64,000 nt of DNA from Siphonodentalium dalli (GCA_032622095.1 CP136062.1:150840875-150904874), one strand, 5' to 3'. Counted from the first letter of the stretch, positions 61,401 to 62,336 are shown. Translations and numbers: made by a program. Notes: generated by a model not told the origin, from the sequence alone.

Positions 61401-61480
61401 GAGGCCCACGGCGATGCCAAGAATAATGAGCAGACAACTTTCTGGACAGATGGTTGGAAGCTGGTGGTACAAATGAAATC
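3644..61480 (-). CDS. SLC9A3-like: Na+/H+ exchanger, NHE3/NHE5-like (SLC9 family), multi-exon gene, 5' end outside the window
   Basis: Gene model on the minus strand, joined from exons 61480-61011, 55704-55448, 48753-48536, 47243-47041, 46564-46475, 45710-45640, 19794-19522, 16247-16117, 13702-13495 and 4344-3644. All introns seen are GT-AG and all phases fit except 16117 to 13702. The protein is an electroneutral Na+/H+ antiporter of the CPA1 type: it brings Na+ in and puts H+ out across the plasma membrane and is regulated through its cytoplasmic tail. Family hallmarks seen are [41 protein letters not shown] and SYGGIRGG. The words [14 protein letters not shown] and [14 protein letters not shown], and ELPWK in the tail, resemble NHE3/NHE5 more than NHE1. 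The N-terminal exon or exons are beyond 64000. Exon A begins in phase 1, so at least one upstream coding exon exists. Confidence 0.93.
4536..4561. repeat. (TA)n microsatellite
   Basis: An uninterrupted run of about a dozen TA units. Confidence 0.9.
4649..5038. mobile_element. P1 element (TTAA, CCCTTTACCCAACA), double hairpin
   Basis: TTAA at both ends with inverted CCCTTTACCC / GGGTAAAGGG termini, the hallmark of piggyBac-type non-autonomous elements. It holds two copies in inverted order of the 68-bp palindrome starting CCAATGCATTCTCTTATATA (4803-4871 and 4943-5008). Confidence 0.85.
5079..5333. mobile_element. P2 element, double hairpin
   Basis: TTAA at 5079-5082 and 5330-5333. The left inner sequence is CCTTCCATGACTGGAACTTCC. 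Two palindromes of the CATTCTCTTATATA type are present, the second with CCAGTG-like instead of CCAATG ends. Confidence 0.8.
5381..5860. mobile_element. TTAA-flanked element, ends AGGTACTCAATCCG
   Basis: TTAA at 5381-5384 and 5857-5860 with inverted AGGTACTCAATCCG / CGGATTGAGTACCT. An inner inverted pair GGACCCTCTGATCGG and TTTGGCTTTGGGG is present. A diverged relative in the opposite orientation is at about 19848-20232. Confidence 0.75.
6239..6335. repeat. perfect 33-bp inverted repeat with 31-nt loop
   Basis: Arms 6239-6271 and 6303-6335 are perfect complements (core GACACATGTGTTAATGGG). A degenerate related pair lies at about 6610-6730. It is not part of any transposon family recognised here. 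Confidence 0.85.
6885..7138. mobile_element. 254-bp double-hairpin element with 8-bp target duplication
   Basis: Ends CAAGCCTTGAAATAG and complement. The target duplication AATATAAC is perfect (6877-6884 and 7139-7146), which points to a hAT-type transposase. Two hairpins are built on GAGGTCCCCAGAGGGTGAATTT and its complement. Confidence 0.9.
7510..7769. mobile_element. P2 element
   Basis: TTAACCCTTTCATGACTG at the left and AAAAGGGTTAA at the right, with two CATTCTC-type palindromes inside. Confidence 0.8.
8425..8545. mobile_element. single hairpin of the GAGGTCCCCAGAGGG family
   Basis: One hairpin (about 8429-8517) and the right end CAAATGACAGACACACTATTTCAAG; the left half is missing. Confidence 0.65.
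9272..9707. mobile_element. P3 element (TTAA, CCCTTTCAGTGCCAGG)
   Basis: TTAACCCTTTCAGTGCCAGG left and TGGCACTGAAAGGGTTAA right. It contains one 68-bp CCAATGCATTCTC palindrome, and GGCCGAT repeats near the right end. Confidence 0.8.
9708..9743. mobile_element. P2 right-end fragment abutting the P3 element
   Basis: TGCTGCACCAGTGCAGC...CATGAAAGGGTTAA, the P2 right terminus, directly continues from the P3 right TTAA. Confidence 0.65.
11041..12146. mobile_element. inverted-repeat element with GGTGCCACGATTAATC ends
   Basis: The left end AGGTGCCACGATTAATCATATAATCGAT and the right end, with ATTATCGATTATC then GGCACCT, are imperfect inverted repeats. A unit of the 12154-13142 minisatellite lies on its left (10981-11040), so it interrupted that array. 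The interior has no coding capacity that I recognise. Confidence 0.55.
12154..13142. repeat. minisatellite, about 44 bp x about 23
   Basis: Unit TACTATTATTGAATGAGAGA plus ATCCGTACTGATGTATATG, with variants GATATATATG and TATGAAATGAG. It ends next to the splice-donor array. Confidence 0.95.
13161..13526 (-). repeat. nine-copy 40-bp repeat of exon I's end and splice donor
   Basis: Unit starts are at 13161, 13201, 13241, 13281, 13322, 13362, 13403, 13443 and 13483. On the minus strand each has AGTGATTTGCCAGATA followed by CATGGTAAGTG or a close variant. The 13483 unit is the real exon end. Read past the true donor, the frame gives Gly-Lys-stop. Confidence 0.95.
13495..13702 (-). CDS. SLC9A3-like: NHE exon I: regulatory tail, Ser/Lys-rich
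   Basis: 208 nt. The acceptor is TTATTTCAG ending at 13703. The only open frame starts in phase 0 ([18 protein letters not shown]) and runs through [12 protein letters not shown] and [10 protein letters not shown] to [11 protein letters not shown], leaving one G; the donor is GTAAGT from 13494. Phase 1 agrees with exon J. The last 30 or so bases plus the donor are the first unit of a nine-copy tandem repeat that continues into the intron (13161-13526). Confidence 0.85.
13740..14060 (+). mobile_element. retroelement-like 3' tail
   Basis: Sequence with GGATCGGTTGAGCAGTTTTCGAG followed by an (ACAT)n tract (about 14008-14030) and CAGAGACAGA. This layout is typical of 3' ends of non-LTR retroelements (RTE-like) or their SINEs. 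No coding part is present. Confidence 0.45.
14455..14570. mobile_element. hairpin of the GAGGTCCCCAGAGGG family
   Basis: Left half of the 254-bp type: AGTGTGTCTGTCATTTGCAG then one hairpin to about 14565. Confidence 0.7.
14635..15030. mobile_element. long double-hairpin element of the same family
   Basis: Left hairpin 14659-14749; a spacer with TTTCTAGATCCCCTAATTTGCAG in reverse order; right hairpin about 14930-15005; end GACAGACACACTATTTGCAGG. Confidence 0.65.
15111..15165 (-). CDS. candidate small exon between H and I (uncertain)
   Basis: A 55-nt stretch preceded by a short pyrimidine tract ending CTTTCTCAG (acceptor at 15168-15166) and followed by GTTATA, a weak donor. Read with two carried-in bases it encodes [18 protein letters not shown] and ends in phase 0. 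That would repair the reading frame if exon H uses its weaker GTAAAG donor (phase 2), or it could follow exon G directly while skipping H. Other downstream donors in the same frame exist near 15079 and 15065. I know of no family match for this peptide; it may be chance. Confidence 0.2.
15423..15667. mobile_element. P2 element
   Basis: TTAA at both ends; CCTTCCATACTGGAACTTCC at the left and ATCATGAAAGGGTTAA at the right; two hairpins, the second shortened. Confidence 0.8.
15807..16104. mobile_element. P2 element ending 13 bp from the exon H donor
   Basis: The left end CCCTTCCATGACTGGAGC lacks a clean TTAA; the right end is TCATGAAAGGGTTAA (TTAA 16101-16104). It carries an extra hairpin arm near 16020-16055. 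Confidence 0.8.
16117..16247 (-). CDS. SLC9A3-like: NHE exon H: regulatory tail segment
   Basis: 131 nt. The acceptor is CACTTCAG just above 16247, with a good branch-point match (TTACTGAC, about 16278-16271). Its first base completes Lys after exon G, then [18 protein letters not shown] and further to TKKNC. The acidic/basic helical character resembles the E-D-A...F...M+ region of NHE3 tails. The best donor, GTAAGT from 16116, leaves one T (phase 1), which does not match the phase-0 acceptor at 13702. A weaker donor four bases later (GTAAAG from 16112) leaves phase 2. The exon is squeezed between a P2 element (ending 16104) and a hAT-like element (target duplication from 16284). Confidence 0.75.
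16292..17120. mobile_element. hAT-like element containing a 35-base G run
   Basis: Ends TAGGCTTGCCA and TGGCAACCCTA are inverted. The 8-bp flanks ACCCCAGA (16284-16291) and ACCCCAAA (17121-17128) differ at one base. Sub-terminal ATTAATCGACTAA / TCGATTAGTCG are inverted. There is a G run at 16380-16414 and a C run at 16651-16664. No transposase ORF. Confidence 0.75.
17640..17765. mobile_element. hAT-type terminal fragment (CAGTGGCATAGCCAGGA)
   Basis: On the minus strand it starts CAGTGGCATAGCCAGGATTC followed by a G-rich stretch, like the right end of 38558-38732. The other end is not seen. Confidence 0.5.
18045..18185. repeat. 60-bp direct duplication
   Basis: ACTGTGGACCCGCTCACCAG plus GCTATCGAGA occurs twice, about 61 bp apart. 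Confidence 0.85.
18640..19373. mobile_element. long foldback element split by a P1 insertion
   Basis: Arms of about 165 bp: AAGGGGTACTGTACACTAAA at the left and its complement at the right, extending inward to TAATTATAATGAAAAT and its complement. The P1 element 18805-19204 sits in the loop. Confidence 0.8.
18805..19204. mobile_element. P1 element nested in a foldback element
   Basis: TTAACCCTTTACCCAACA ... GTTGGGTAAAGGGTTAA with two 68-bp palindromes. Confidence 0.9.
19522..19794 (-). CDS. SLC9A3-like: NHE exon G: regulatory tail with a duplicated RRNSSFARL motif
   Basis: 273 nt. The acceptor TTTCAG ends at 19795. The first base completes Lys, then [13 protein letters not shown] follows, and later [11 protein letters not shown], which matches the L-N-I-R-D-A-I segment of the NHE3-type tail. 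A 20-residue unit beginning [12 protein letters not shown] occurs twice in tandem (codon starts 19640 and 19580, period exactly 60 bp). Each RRNS fits the protein kinase A consensus R-R-x-S. The preferred donor is GTATGT from 19521 (phase 2). A second possible donor, GTCAAG from 19524, would leave phase 0. Confidence 0.9.
19848..20232. mobile_element. diverged relative of the 5381-5860 element, opposite orientation
   Basis: Shares AATCCGATTCGATGGTCCCC-like, CAGATTCCAACAACAA and AACTCTGAGCTTTG segments. The right part has CCGAAGCCACAGAAATAGTA. Confidence 0.5.
20235..20447. mobile_element. TA foldback element (CAGTAATGCCCTAA)
   Basis: TA on both sides. The arms form a nearly perfect hairpin of about 100 bp per side (AACCACAGCAGAATTATGGG and complement). 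A mariner-like non-autonomous type. Confidence 0.85.
20745..21160. mobile_element. long double-hairpin element, eroded
   Basis: Left hairpin 20780-20865, GTTCCCAGTTGAAGTTGG spacer, right hairpin 21073-21120 shortened. GAGGTCCCC family. Confidence 0.6.
21206..21543. mobile_element. P1 element with first hairpin deleted
   Basis: TTAA ends and P1 termini. The first palindrome stops after CGAGTCGACCATTTTTG; the second is complete. Confidence 0.85.
21815..22010. mobile_element. left half of a GAGGTCCCC double-hairpin element
   Basis: One hairpin (about 21842-21930) and CCCCAGTTGAAGTTGGTGATG, then unrelated sequence. Confidence 0.6.
22639..23012. mobile_element. hAT-type element CAGGGGCGCCGGAAG
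   Basis: Inverted ends CAGGGGCGCCGGAAG / CTTCCGGCGCCCCTG. The 8-bp target duplication GTCACTGG is perfect (22631-22638 and 23013-23020). 374 bp, no transposase; non-autonomous. Confidence 0.92.
23250..23431. mobile_element. TA foldback element, left end eroded
   Basis: TTAATCGACTGCTTAACC ... GGGCATTACTGTA with the usual AGCTCTCC loop. Confidence 0.75.
23481..24168. mobile_element. CAGTCTC-ended element, second copy, with nested insertion
   Basis: Reverse complement of the 2971-3485 element. Flanks TGTCAAGAC (23472-23480) and TGTCAAAAC (24169-24177) match at 8 of 9 bases. Interrupted by the TA element 23972-24126. Confidence 0.8.
23972..24126. mobile_element. TA foldback element nested in the CAGTCTC element
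   Basis: TA at 23970-23971 and 24127-24128; CAATAATGCCCTAA start and GTCATTACTG end; right arm shortened. Confidence 0.85.
24255..24340. repeat. 43-bp direct duplication
   Basis: ACCAACTAATAATATCACTG plus TGACCTAATGCACAGAAATA repeated twice. Confidence 0.9.
24489..24888. mobile_element. P1 element, inverted orientation
   Basis: TTAACCCTTTACCCAACAGA left and TTGTTGGGTAAAGGGTTAA right; two palindromes in the opposite order to 18805-19204. Confidence 0.9.
24987..25411. mobile_element. TTAA-flanked element, ends AGGTCCACTTAATTTTCGAA
   Basis: TTAA at 24987-24990 and 25408-25411; right end TTTTAAGTGGGCCTTTAA. Same family as 484-930. Confidence 0.7.
25428..25642. mobile_element. TA foldback element
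   Basis: CAGTAATGCCCTAATTAATC ... GATTAATTAGGGCATTATACTG between TA dinucleotides. Confidence 0.85.
25650..25905. mobile_element. P2 element
   Basis: CCTTCTATGGCTGGAGCTTCC left; TCATGAAAGGGTTAA right; both hairpins partly eroded. Confidence 0.75.
26338..26577. mobile_element. chimeric fragment: AGGCCCAC left end joined to a GAGGTCCCC right half
   Basis: TTAAAGGCCCACTTAATTTT runs directly into the spacer (TCACCTCGATTATGCATTT) and right hairpin of the long double-hairpin family. Confidence 0.55.
26689..27144. mobile_element. P4 element (GTGACC[T/C]GCC ends, 4-bp target duplication)
   Basis: ATAT on both sides (26685-26688 and 27145-27148). Ends GTGACCTGCCATATCAAATC and complement. It contains two 68-bp CCAATGCATTCTC palindromes like P1 but has unrelated termini. 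The undisturbed flank CATATGGAGTACA is seen at about 26159. Confidence 0.85.
27692..28144. mobile_element. P1 element, inverted orientation, expanded spacer
   Basis: TTAA ends; the spacer carries an extra TAAAATTGTTAAAGAATGTA repeat. Confidence 0.88.
28719..29085. repeat. dispersed repeat of about 350 bp, copy 1 of 3
   Basis: Starts TTAAAGGCATATTATG and ends near CATCACTTTAAG. Shares GTGTGTTGTCAATTTGGATA, TTCTCCATT and CCGGAGTGTT with 41480-41821 and 56213-56561. Confidence 0.75.
29157..29430. mobile_element. P2 element
   Basis: TTAACCCTTTCATGATGGGAGC left; TCATGGAAAGGTTAA right; two hairpins. Confidence 0.8.
30778..31050. repeat. 130-bp tandem duplication with poly(C) tracts
   Basis: Each copy begins with a C run (30778-30796; 30920-30929) and continues ACCATGTCCCTGTATACA then GGATATAAAA. 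Confidence 0.85.
31184..31395. mobile_element. TA foldback element flanked by a 30-bp direct duplication
   Basis: CAGTAATGCCCTATATAATC ... TTATTTAGGGCATTACTG. The sequence CAGGTATTAAAGAGCAATAA lies on both sides (31136 and 31404). Confidence 0.85.
31680..32110. other. G/C-homopolymer rich region with a GAGGTCCCC hairpin fragment
   Basis: G run 31879-31892 and C run 31941-31953; an eroded hairpin of the double-hairpin family at 32014-32090. Confidence 0.5.
32175..32374. mobile_element. TA foldback element
   Basis: CAGTAATGCTCTAAGTAATC ... GATTACTTAGGGCATTACTG, short loop. Confidence 0.85.
33287..34110. repeat. 28-bp minisatellite with duplicated flanks
   Basis: Units GGACCAGTCTAGAGGGCGAC plus TTGTGAGA (33373-33955 and 34044-34110). 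The flank AGTACAAACCATATTCATTC up to GGTTAAATCAGGGACCAGC occurs at 33287 and again at 33956, so flank and array were duplicated together. Confidence 0.93.
34110..34196. mobile_element. right-half TA foldback fragment
   Basis: GAGAGCTTTCCGATGAATGG ... TTATTTAGGGCATTA; joined to the minisatellite. Confidence 0.7.
34275..34480. mobile_element. element of the CTTTCTATACT family
   Basis: Palindrome GGAAATGTTCAGATAATAAG / CTTATTATCTAAACATTTCC and right end TTTAGTATAGAAAGGGTT. Confidence 0.55.
34837..35049. mobile_element. TA foldback element inserted into a tandem-repeat unit
   Basis: Flanks read CCAGATA | element | TAATGCATGAAAGTC. The neighbouring 65-bp repeat units read CCAGATAATGCATGAAAGTC without it, which proves a TA target duplication. 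Confidence 0.93.
35251..36170. repeat. 65-bp tandem array, about 14 copies, with alternating variants
   Basis: Unit CCAGATAATGCATGAAAGTC to ACCCGGAGGTGTCA. Units carrying CCCGG and CCCAG mostly alternate, giving a 130-bp higher-order period. Confidence 0.95.
36340..36660. repeat. inverted repeats including an inverted SINE tail
   Basis: ATAGGAGATATGGCACAGTA (36383-) is inverted at 36570-36592. 36495-36552 is an inverted copy of the SINE tail at 36750-36810. Confidence 0.7.
36670..36915 (+). mobile_element. tRNA-derived SINE
   Basis: Pol III A box TGGCCGTGTGG (36688-36698) and a consensus B box GGTTCGATTCC (36749-36759). The head resembles tRNA-Ser/Leu with a long variable arm. The tail contains CAAAATTTGCACTGTCTTAA. 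Confidence 0.8.
36916..37125. repeat. diverged copy of the sequence at 34476-34665
   Basis: Shared CTTACCTCAAATGAGAGTGA, GAGAGAAGTGAGCTC and GTGTTCCGATAAT words in the same order. Confidence 0.6.
37318..37571. mobile_element. 254-bp double-hairpin element
   Basis: Perfect 8-bp target duplication GATAGAAA (37310-37317 and 37572-37579); the same length and ends as 6885-7138. Confidence 0.92.
37790..38038. mobile_element. P3 element, reversed
   Basis: TTAACCCTTTGAGTGCCAGG left with GGCCGATCTCATCGGCCC palindrome; one 68-bp hairpin; ends TGGCACTCAAAGGGTTAA. Confidence 0.8.
38035..38273. mobile_element. P2 element sharing a TTAA with the P3 element
   Basis: Starts at the TTAA of the preceding element (CACTCCGTGAATGAAGCTTC) and ends CATGAAAGGGTTAA; first hairpin deleted. 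Confidence 0.75.
38558..38732. mobile_element. hAT-type element CAGGG(GC/AA)GTAGC
   Basis: Left CAGGGAAGTAGCTA and right TGGCTACGCCCCTG are imperfect inverted ends; the interior is C-rich. Target duplication not clear. Confidence 0.55.
38784..39161. mobile_element. P1 element flanked by ATAA
   Basis: P1 termini, but the flanking tetranucleotide is ATAA on both sides (38784-38787 and 39158-39161) instead of TTAA. Two palindromes, the second with one mismatch (CCTCTGG). Confidence 0.85.
39180..39575. mobile_element. long double-hairpin element, eroded
   Basis: GAGGTCCCC family; spacer TTCCCCAGTTGAAGTTGG; right hairpin about 39448-39540. Confidence 0.6.
39596..39762. mobile_element. TA foldback element, shortened loop
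   Basis: CAGTAATGTCCTAAATAATC ... TTATTTAGGGCATTACTG; the loop falls at GGCTTGTTGCAAGCC. Confidence 0.85.
40147..40630. mobile_element. long double-hairpin element
   Basis: Ends AAGCCTTCAAATAG and CTATTTAAAGGCTT. Includes a local duplication of CTGTCATTTGCAGAATGA(G/C)GTCCCCAGAG near 40167 and 40209. Confidence 0.7.
40720..40820. mobile_element. right-end fragment of the same family
   Basis: GATGCTAGCCC ... CCTCTGGGGACCTCATT then TTTCAAGGCTTGCTGG. Confidence 0.55.
41213..41479. mobile_element. P2 element
   Basis: TTAACCATTTCATGTTGGGAGC left; ATCATGGAAGGGTTAA right; two hairpins. Confidence 0.8.
41480..41821. repeat. dispersed repeat of about 350 bp, copy 2 of 3
   Basis: Collinear with 28719-29085, including GATTCCGGACGCAACTACCG and CCTACCGGAGTGTTTCAC. 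Confidence 0.75.
41962..42215. mobile_element. 254-bp double-hairpin element
   Basis: Perfect target duplication TTTAATCA (41954-41961 and 42216-42223); the same 254-bp length as two other copies. Confidence 0.92.
42546..42688. mobile_element. P2 left half
   Basis: TTAAACCTTTCATGAG, one hairpin, then stops after TGTTAGGCC. Confidence 0.7.
43449..43661. mobile_element. TA foldback element
   Basis: TATGCCCTAATTAATCAACT ... GATTAATTAGGGCATTACTG; left end eroded. Confidence 0.8.
43975..44212. mobile_element. P2 element, left end eroded
   Basis: ACTGGAGCTTTCTGAAATAT ... TATGAAAGGGTTAA; second hairpin shortened. Confidence 0.7.
44225..44703. mobile_element. double-hairpin element between two 52-bp direct repeats
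   Basis: GTTGGTAAGTGTGACCAAAG to TATATGAGGTTAAT at 44242-44292 recurs at 44653-44703. Between them is a long GAGGTCCCC element cut off at GCGAGCAGCGCTTCGGCGCC. A C run is at 44225-44240. Confidence 0.65.
44850..45050. mobile_element. P2 element, internally deleted
   Basis: TTAATCCTTTCAAGATGGGA left; TCATGAAAGGGTTAA right; both hairpins truncated. Confidence 0.75.
45330..45545 (+). mobile_element. mollusc-type dispersed repeat (SINE/LINE tail), copy 1
   Basis: Words ACAAAGGGCCACAACTGTGG, TTTGAACTTGACCTGTAT and CCGGAAACGATAGTGAATGG then GGATGGATG. The pattern is familiar from bivalve repeats; assignment from memory of such repeats, not a search. Confidence 0.45.
45640..45710 (-). CDS. SLC9A3-like: NHE exon F: membrane-proximal tail ([14 protein letters not shown])
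   Basis: 71 nt. The acceptor is TTTTTCAG at 45718-45711. It starts in phase 0 with [19 protein letters not shown] and leaves AA of a split Lys codon at 45640; the donor is GTAAGT from 45639. The FLDHL..G.ED..G segment is the conserved tail helix that follows the last membrane helix in SLC9A1-A5 proteins. A P2 transposon begins only 43 bp upstream of the acceptor, so the branch point must lie in that gap or inside the element. Confidence 0.93.
45754..46079. mobile_element. P2 element containing a newborn minisatellite
   Basis: TTAACCCTTCTGTGACTGG left. Inside, a 15-bp unit CCAGTGCATTATACG is repeated about 12 times (45790-45960). Right end TAAAAGGGATAA. It starts 43 bp upstream of the exon F acceptor. 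Confidence 0.85.
45790..45960. repeat. 15-bp minisatellite with 45-bp higher-order period
   Basis: CCAGTGCATTATACG, CCAGTGCATTATACG, CCAGTGCATTATAAG repeated in that order about four times. The unit derives from the P2 hairpin start CCAGTGCATTCTC. Confidence 0.93.
46475..46564 (-). CDS. SLC9A3-like: NHE exon E: start of the cytoplasmic tail
   Basis: 90 nt, exactly 30 codons, phase 0 at both ends. It encodes [19 protein letters not shown] and continues to NEKIHER. This follows the FFTVFVQ helix of exon D exactly as in other NHE proteins (G-T-I-+-P then a basic stretch and the IHE/LHE helix). The donor is GTGAGT from 46474. The acceptor together with the first 34 coding bases is present three times in tandem; only the copy at 46564 keeps the reading frame open. 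Confidence 0.92.
46531..46680 (-). repeat. 50-bp unit x3: triplicated acceptor and start of exon E
   Basis: Units 46531-46580, 46581-46630 and 46631-46680. On the minus strand each holds TATTTTGTTGTTTTAG then the coding start GGTATTACCATCA. The farthest copy has one base change (ATA for AGA). Confidence 0.97.
47041..47243 (-). CDS. SLC9A3-like: NHE exon D: last membrane helices, SYGGIRGG motif
   Basis: 203 nt. After TTTTTCAG (47251-47244) the first two bases complete Gly, then [13 protein letters not shown] follows. It carries [18 protein letters not shown], the glycine/arginine motif of the late helices that affects pH sensing in NHE proteins, and ends [14 protein letters not shown], the last helix. 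It leaves in phase 0 at 47041; the donor is GTCAGT from 47040. Confidence 0.95.
47293..47554. mobile_element. P2 element
   Basis: TTAACCCTTCCATGACGAG left; ATCATGAAGGAGTTAA right; two hairpins. Lies 50 bp upstream of exon D. Confidence 0.8.
48222..48506. repeat. 62-bp tandem array of transposon right ends, 4 copies
   Basis: Unit TTAAACTTATTATCTGAACA to GATGCTTTAGTGTAGAAAGGG; each ends in the CTTTCTATACT-family terminus. Confidence 0.9.
48536..48753 (-). CDS. SLC9A3-like: NHE exon C: transmembrane core with EANISHKS motif
   Basis: 218 nt. The acceptor CAG is at 48756-48754. The first base completes Ala, giving [19 protein letters not shown], as expected for the family. It includes EANISHKS followed by the helix with [13 protein letters not shown], which is close to NHE3/NHE5-type sequence. 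The exon leaves one G at 48536 (phase 1); the donor is GTCAGT from 48535. A tandem array of transposon ends (48222-48506) lies within 30 bp of this donor. Confidence 0.94.
49240..49700. repeat. 30-bp minisatellite, about 15 copies
   Basis: Unit GTAACCTACACACCTGAGCA plus ATCTGGCTCA with C/T and G/A variants. Confidence 0.95.
49805..50263. mobile_element. TTAA-flanked element, ends AGGCTCACTTTATTTTCGA
   Basis: TTAA at 49805-49808 and 50260-50263; right end TTCGAAAATTAAGTGGGCCA. Third copy of the 484-930 family. Confidence 0.75.
50264..51690. other. no recognised feature
   Basis: Intron sequence between exons B and C. Only short GGGAGAAGTGA repeats near 51415-51485 are noted. Confidence 0.4.
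51690..51869. mobile_element. P2 element, left end missing
   Basis: Second half of the first hairpin, complete second hairpin (51758-51828), then TCATGAAAGGGTTAA. Confidence 0.75.
52126..52643. mobile_element. hAT-like element CAGGGTTCGC
   Basis: Perfect 8-bp duplication TATGAAAC (52118-52125 and 52644-52651). Ends CAGGGTTCGC / GCGTGAACCCGG are imperfectly inverted. 518 bp, no transposase. Confidence 0.8.
53387..53518. repeat. 20-bp tandem repeat, about 6 copies
   Basis: Unit GTTCAATTTAAGAGCAATAA, with a TGAGC variant in alternate copies. Confidence 0.95.
53605..53960. mobile_element. P2 element disrupted by a TA foldback
   Basis: AACCCTTTCATGATGGGAGC left, first hairpin, second hairpin opened at CTTATA|TA. 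Right terminus missing. Confidence 0.7.
53761..53924. mobile_element. TA foldback element nested in a P2 hairpin
   Basis: Inserted in TTCTTATATATGCAAGG: left flank TTCTTATA, TA, element, TA, TGCAAGG. CAGTAATAAGTAATCGACCC ... GATTACTTAGGGCATTACTG. Confidence 0.9.
54233..54627. mobile_element. P4 element
   Basis: ATTT on both sides (54229-54232 and 54628-54631). Ends GTGACCCGCCATATCAAATC and complement. First palindrome truncated, second complete. Confidence 0.85.
54945..55040. mobile_element. left half of a GAGGTCCCC hairpin element
   Basis: TGTGCCTGTCATTTGCAG and one hairpin arm pair, ending CACCAAATTCATC. Confidence 0.6.
55060..55165. mobile_element. left-half TA foldback fragment
   Basis: CAGTAATGCTCTAATTAATC to GGAAAGCTCTCGGGG, then joined to another repeat. 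Confidence 0.75.
55166..55425 (+). mobile_element. mollusc-type dispersed repeat, copy 2
   Basis: Shares TCGAACTTGACCTGTATTTT, CTAGTAAACCCACATATCAA and the GGATGGAAGAACAGGCGGAC-type end with 45330-45545. Confidence 0.45.
55448..55704 (-). CDS. SLC9A3-like: NHE exon B: transmembrane core
   Basis: 257 nt, starting in phase 0 after TTTCAG (55710-55705) and leaving GC of a split Ala codon at 55448; the donor is GTAAGT from 55447. It encodes 85 residues beginning VVYHMIEGF, which continues the VTVV..YH segment of the family directly from exon A. It has a glycine-rich membrane helix ([18 protein letters not shown]) and the conserved [20 protein letters not shown] stretch ending FHLSSIL. A mollusc-type dispersed repeat ends about 25 bp downstream of this donor. 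Confidence 0.95.
55866..56074. mobile_element. TA foldback element
   Basis: CAGTAATGCCCTAAATAATC ... TTATTTAGGGCATTACTG; TA flanks. Confidence 0.85.
56213..56561. repeat. dispersed repeat of about 350 bp, copy 3 of 3
   Basis: Collinear with 28719-29085 and 41480-41821; ends GGAGTGTTGCACATAACTTT. Confidence 0.75.
56635..57033. mobile_element. P1 element
   Basis: TTAA ends, P1 termini, two complete 68-bp palindromes. Confidence 0.9.
57270..57665. mobile_element. long double-hairpin element
   Basis: Left hairpin shortened (57290-57345), CCCCAGTTGAAGTTGG spacer, right hairpin 57554-57640. Confidence 0.65.
57670..58786. other. no recognised feature
   Basis: Intron sequence between exons A and B without a family match. 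Confidence 0.4.
58787..59020. mobile_element. TA foldback element, right end fused to a shared flank
   Basis: CAGTAATGCCCTAATTAATC ... TTAGGGCATTACTAGTAGC. The next 82 bp (59021-59101) recur after the element at 61654-61831. Confidence 0.85.
59200..60030. other. no recognised feature
   Basis: Only a 22-bp duplication GTTCTCTGAGTGTTCACCCT near 59940-59985 is noted. Confidence 0.4.
60033..60400. mobile_element. P3 element, left part
   Basis: TTAACCCTTTCAGTGCCAGG. The hairpin has lost its left arm (CCAATGATAGGTCGCC). The rest matches 9272-9650; the right end is missing. Confidence 0.75.
60582..60836. mobile_element. double-hairpin element, 255 bp
   Basis: Flanks GACATATA (60574-60581) and GCCATATA (60837-60844) match at 7 of 8 bases. 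Ends CAAGCCTTGAAATAG / CTATTTCATTGCTTG. Confidence 0.88.
61011..61480 (-). CDS. SLC9A3-like: NHE exon A: transmembrane core with the ND catalytic motif
   Basis: 470 nt: two bases finishing a split codon, then 156 codons. The acceptor is a pyrimidine tract ending in CAG at 61483-61481; the donor is GTAAGT starting at 61010 (phase 0). Several hydrophobic segments are visible: residues 15-30, 45-61 (with [12 protein letters not shown]), 72-98, 108-122 and 139-150. The DPVAV motif is at residues 123-127 and FGESLLND at 145-152. The Asn-Asp pair at 151-152 corresponds to the conserved pair essential for cation transport in NHE family members (N266/D267 of NHE1). Two other frames are also open here but lack any family match; they are shadows. 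Confidence 0.95.
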
Positions 61481-61653
61481 CTGAAAAAGTTTTAAAAAAA
61501 AATTTATTAACATTTTGAATGGCACCATGTTTATGATGTTATATCAAGGAACCAGTCAATCTGAGGCAACCATCTGGATCGATGCAGAAAAGATCAGATG
61601 GTAAATTACTGACACTCCTCAAGTCCAGTCATCGCTTTCTGTTTTGCTAGCAC

Positions 61654-61831
61654 CTACAGTAATGCCCTAATTAATAGACTGCTTAACCACAGCAGAATTA
61701 TGGGTAACTTTTCAGGATTAGGGAGAGCTTTCCGATGAACGGCAACAAGCCATATTTCCGACTAAATCCTGAAAAGTTACCTATAATTCTGCTGTGGTTA
61801 AGCAGTCGATTAATTAGGGCATTACTAGTAG
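61654..61831. mobile_element. TA foldback element, shortened
   Basis: CAGTAATGCCCTAATTAATA ... TTAGGGCATTACTAGTAGC; followed by the 82-bp shared flank to 61910. Confidence 0.85.
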
Positions 61832-61904
61832 CTGTACCTTGTGGAACAATCTTCCCAATGATTTCAGACTTACGTGTGATGTTATGGAATTCTTTTAAAA
61901 ACTC

Positions 61905-62315
61905 ACCTTAGGAGTCCCCAAAGGGTGCATTTTGTGATGCTATCCTGCACAGTGGGCTAGCATCACCAAATTCACCCTCTTGTGACCTCATTCTGCATGG
62001 CCTCTGCTCTCCTATGAGAGACATGGACTCAGATTGAAGTTCCCAAATGGTGAATATTATGATGTAAACCCATTGGGAACCTCGATTATGCAATATGTCG
62101 TCTGACAATTTGGGGATATAGAGAAACTAAACTAAAAAAAAGAGAATCTTTGTGAACAAGGTTTCTATAGAAATTTTATAATAAAGAAACTTTGCGGAGA
62201 AGATGAAGCCTAAGAAGAATGAGGTCCCCAGAGGGTGAATTTAGTGATACTAGCCCGCTATGCGGGATAGCATCACTAATTCACCCTCTGGGGACCTCAT
62301 TCAGCAAATGATAGG
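61905..62315. mobile_element. long double-hairpin element
   Basis: Left hairpin about 61911-61995, TTTGGGGATATAGAGAAAC spacer, right hairpin 62216-62303; left terminus cut off. Confidence 0.65.
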
Positions 62316-62336
62316 TATATTTACACTTAAAACTAA

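Noticed and set aside
61094-61528. A second long open frame (144 codons) overlapping exon A
   Set aside because: It is out of frame with the NHE motifs, crosses the acceptor site, and has no family resemblance; it is a shadow of exon A.
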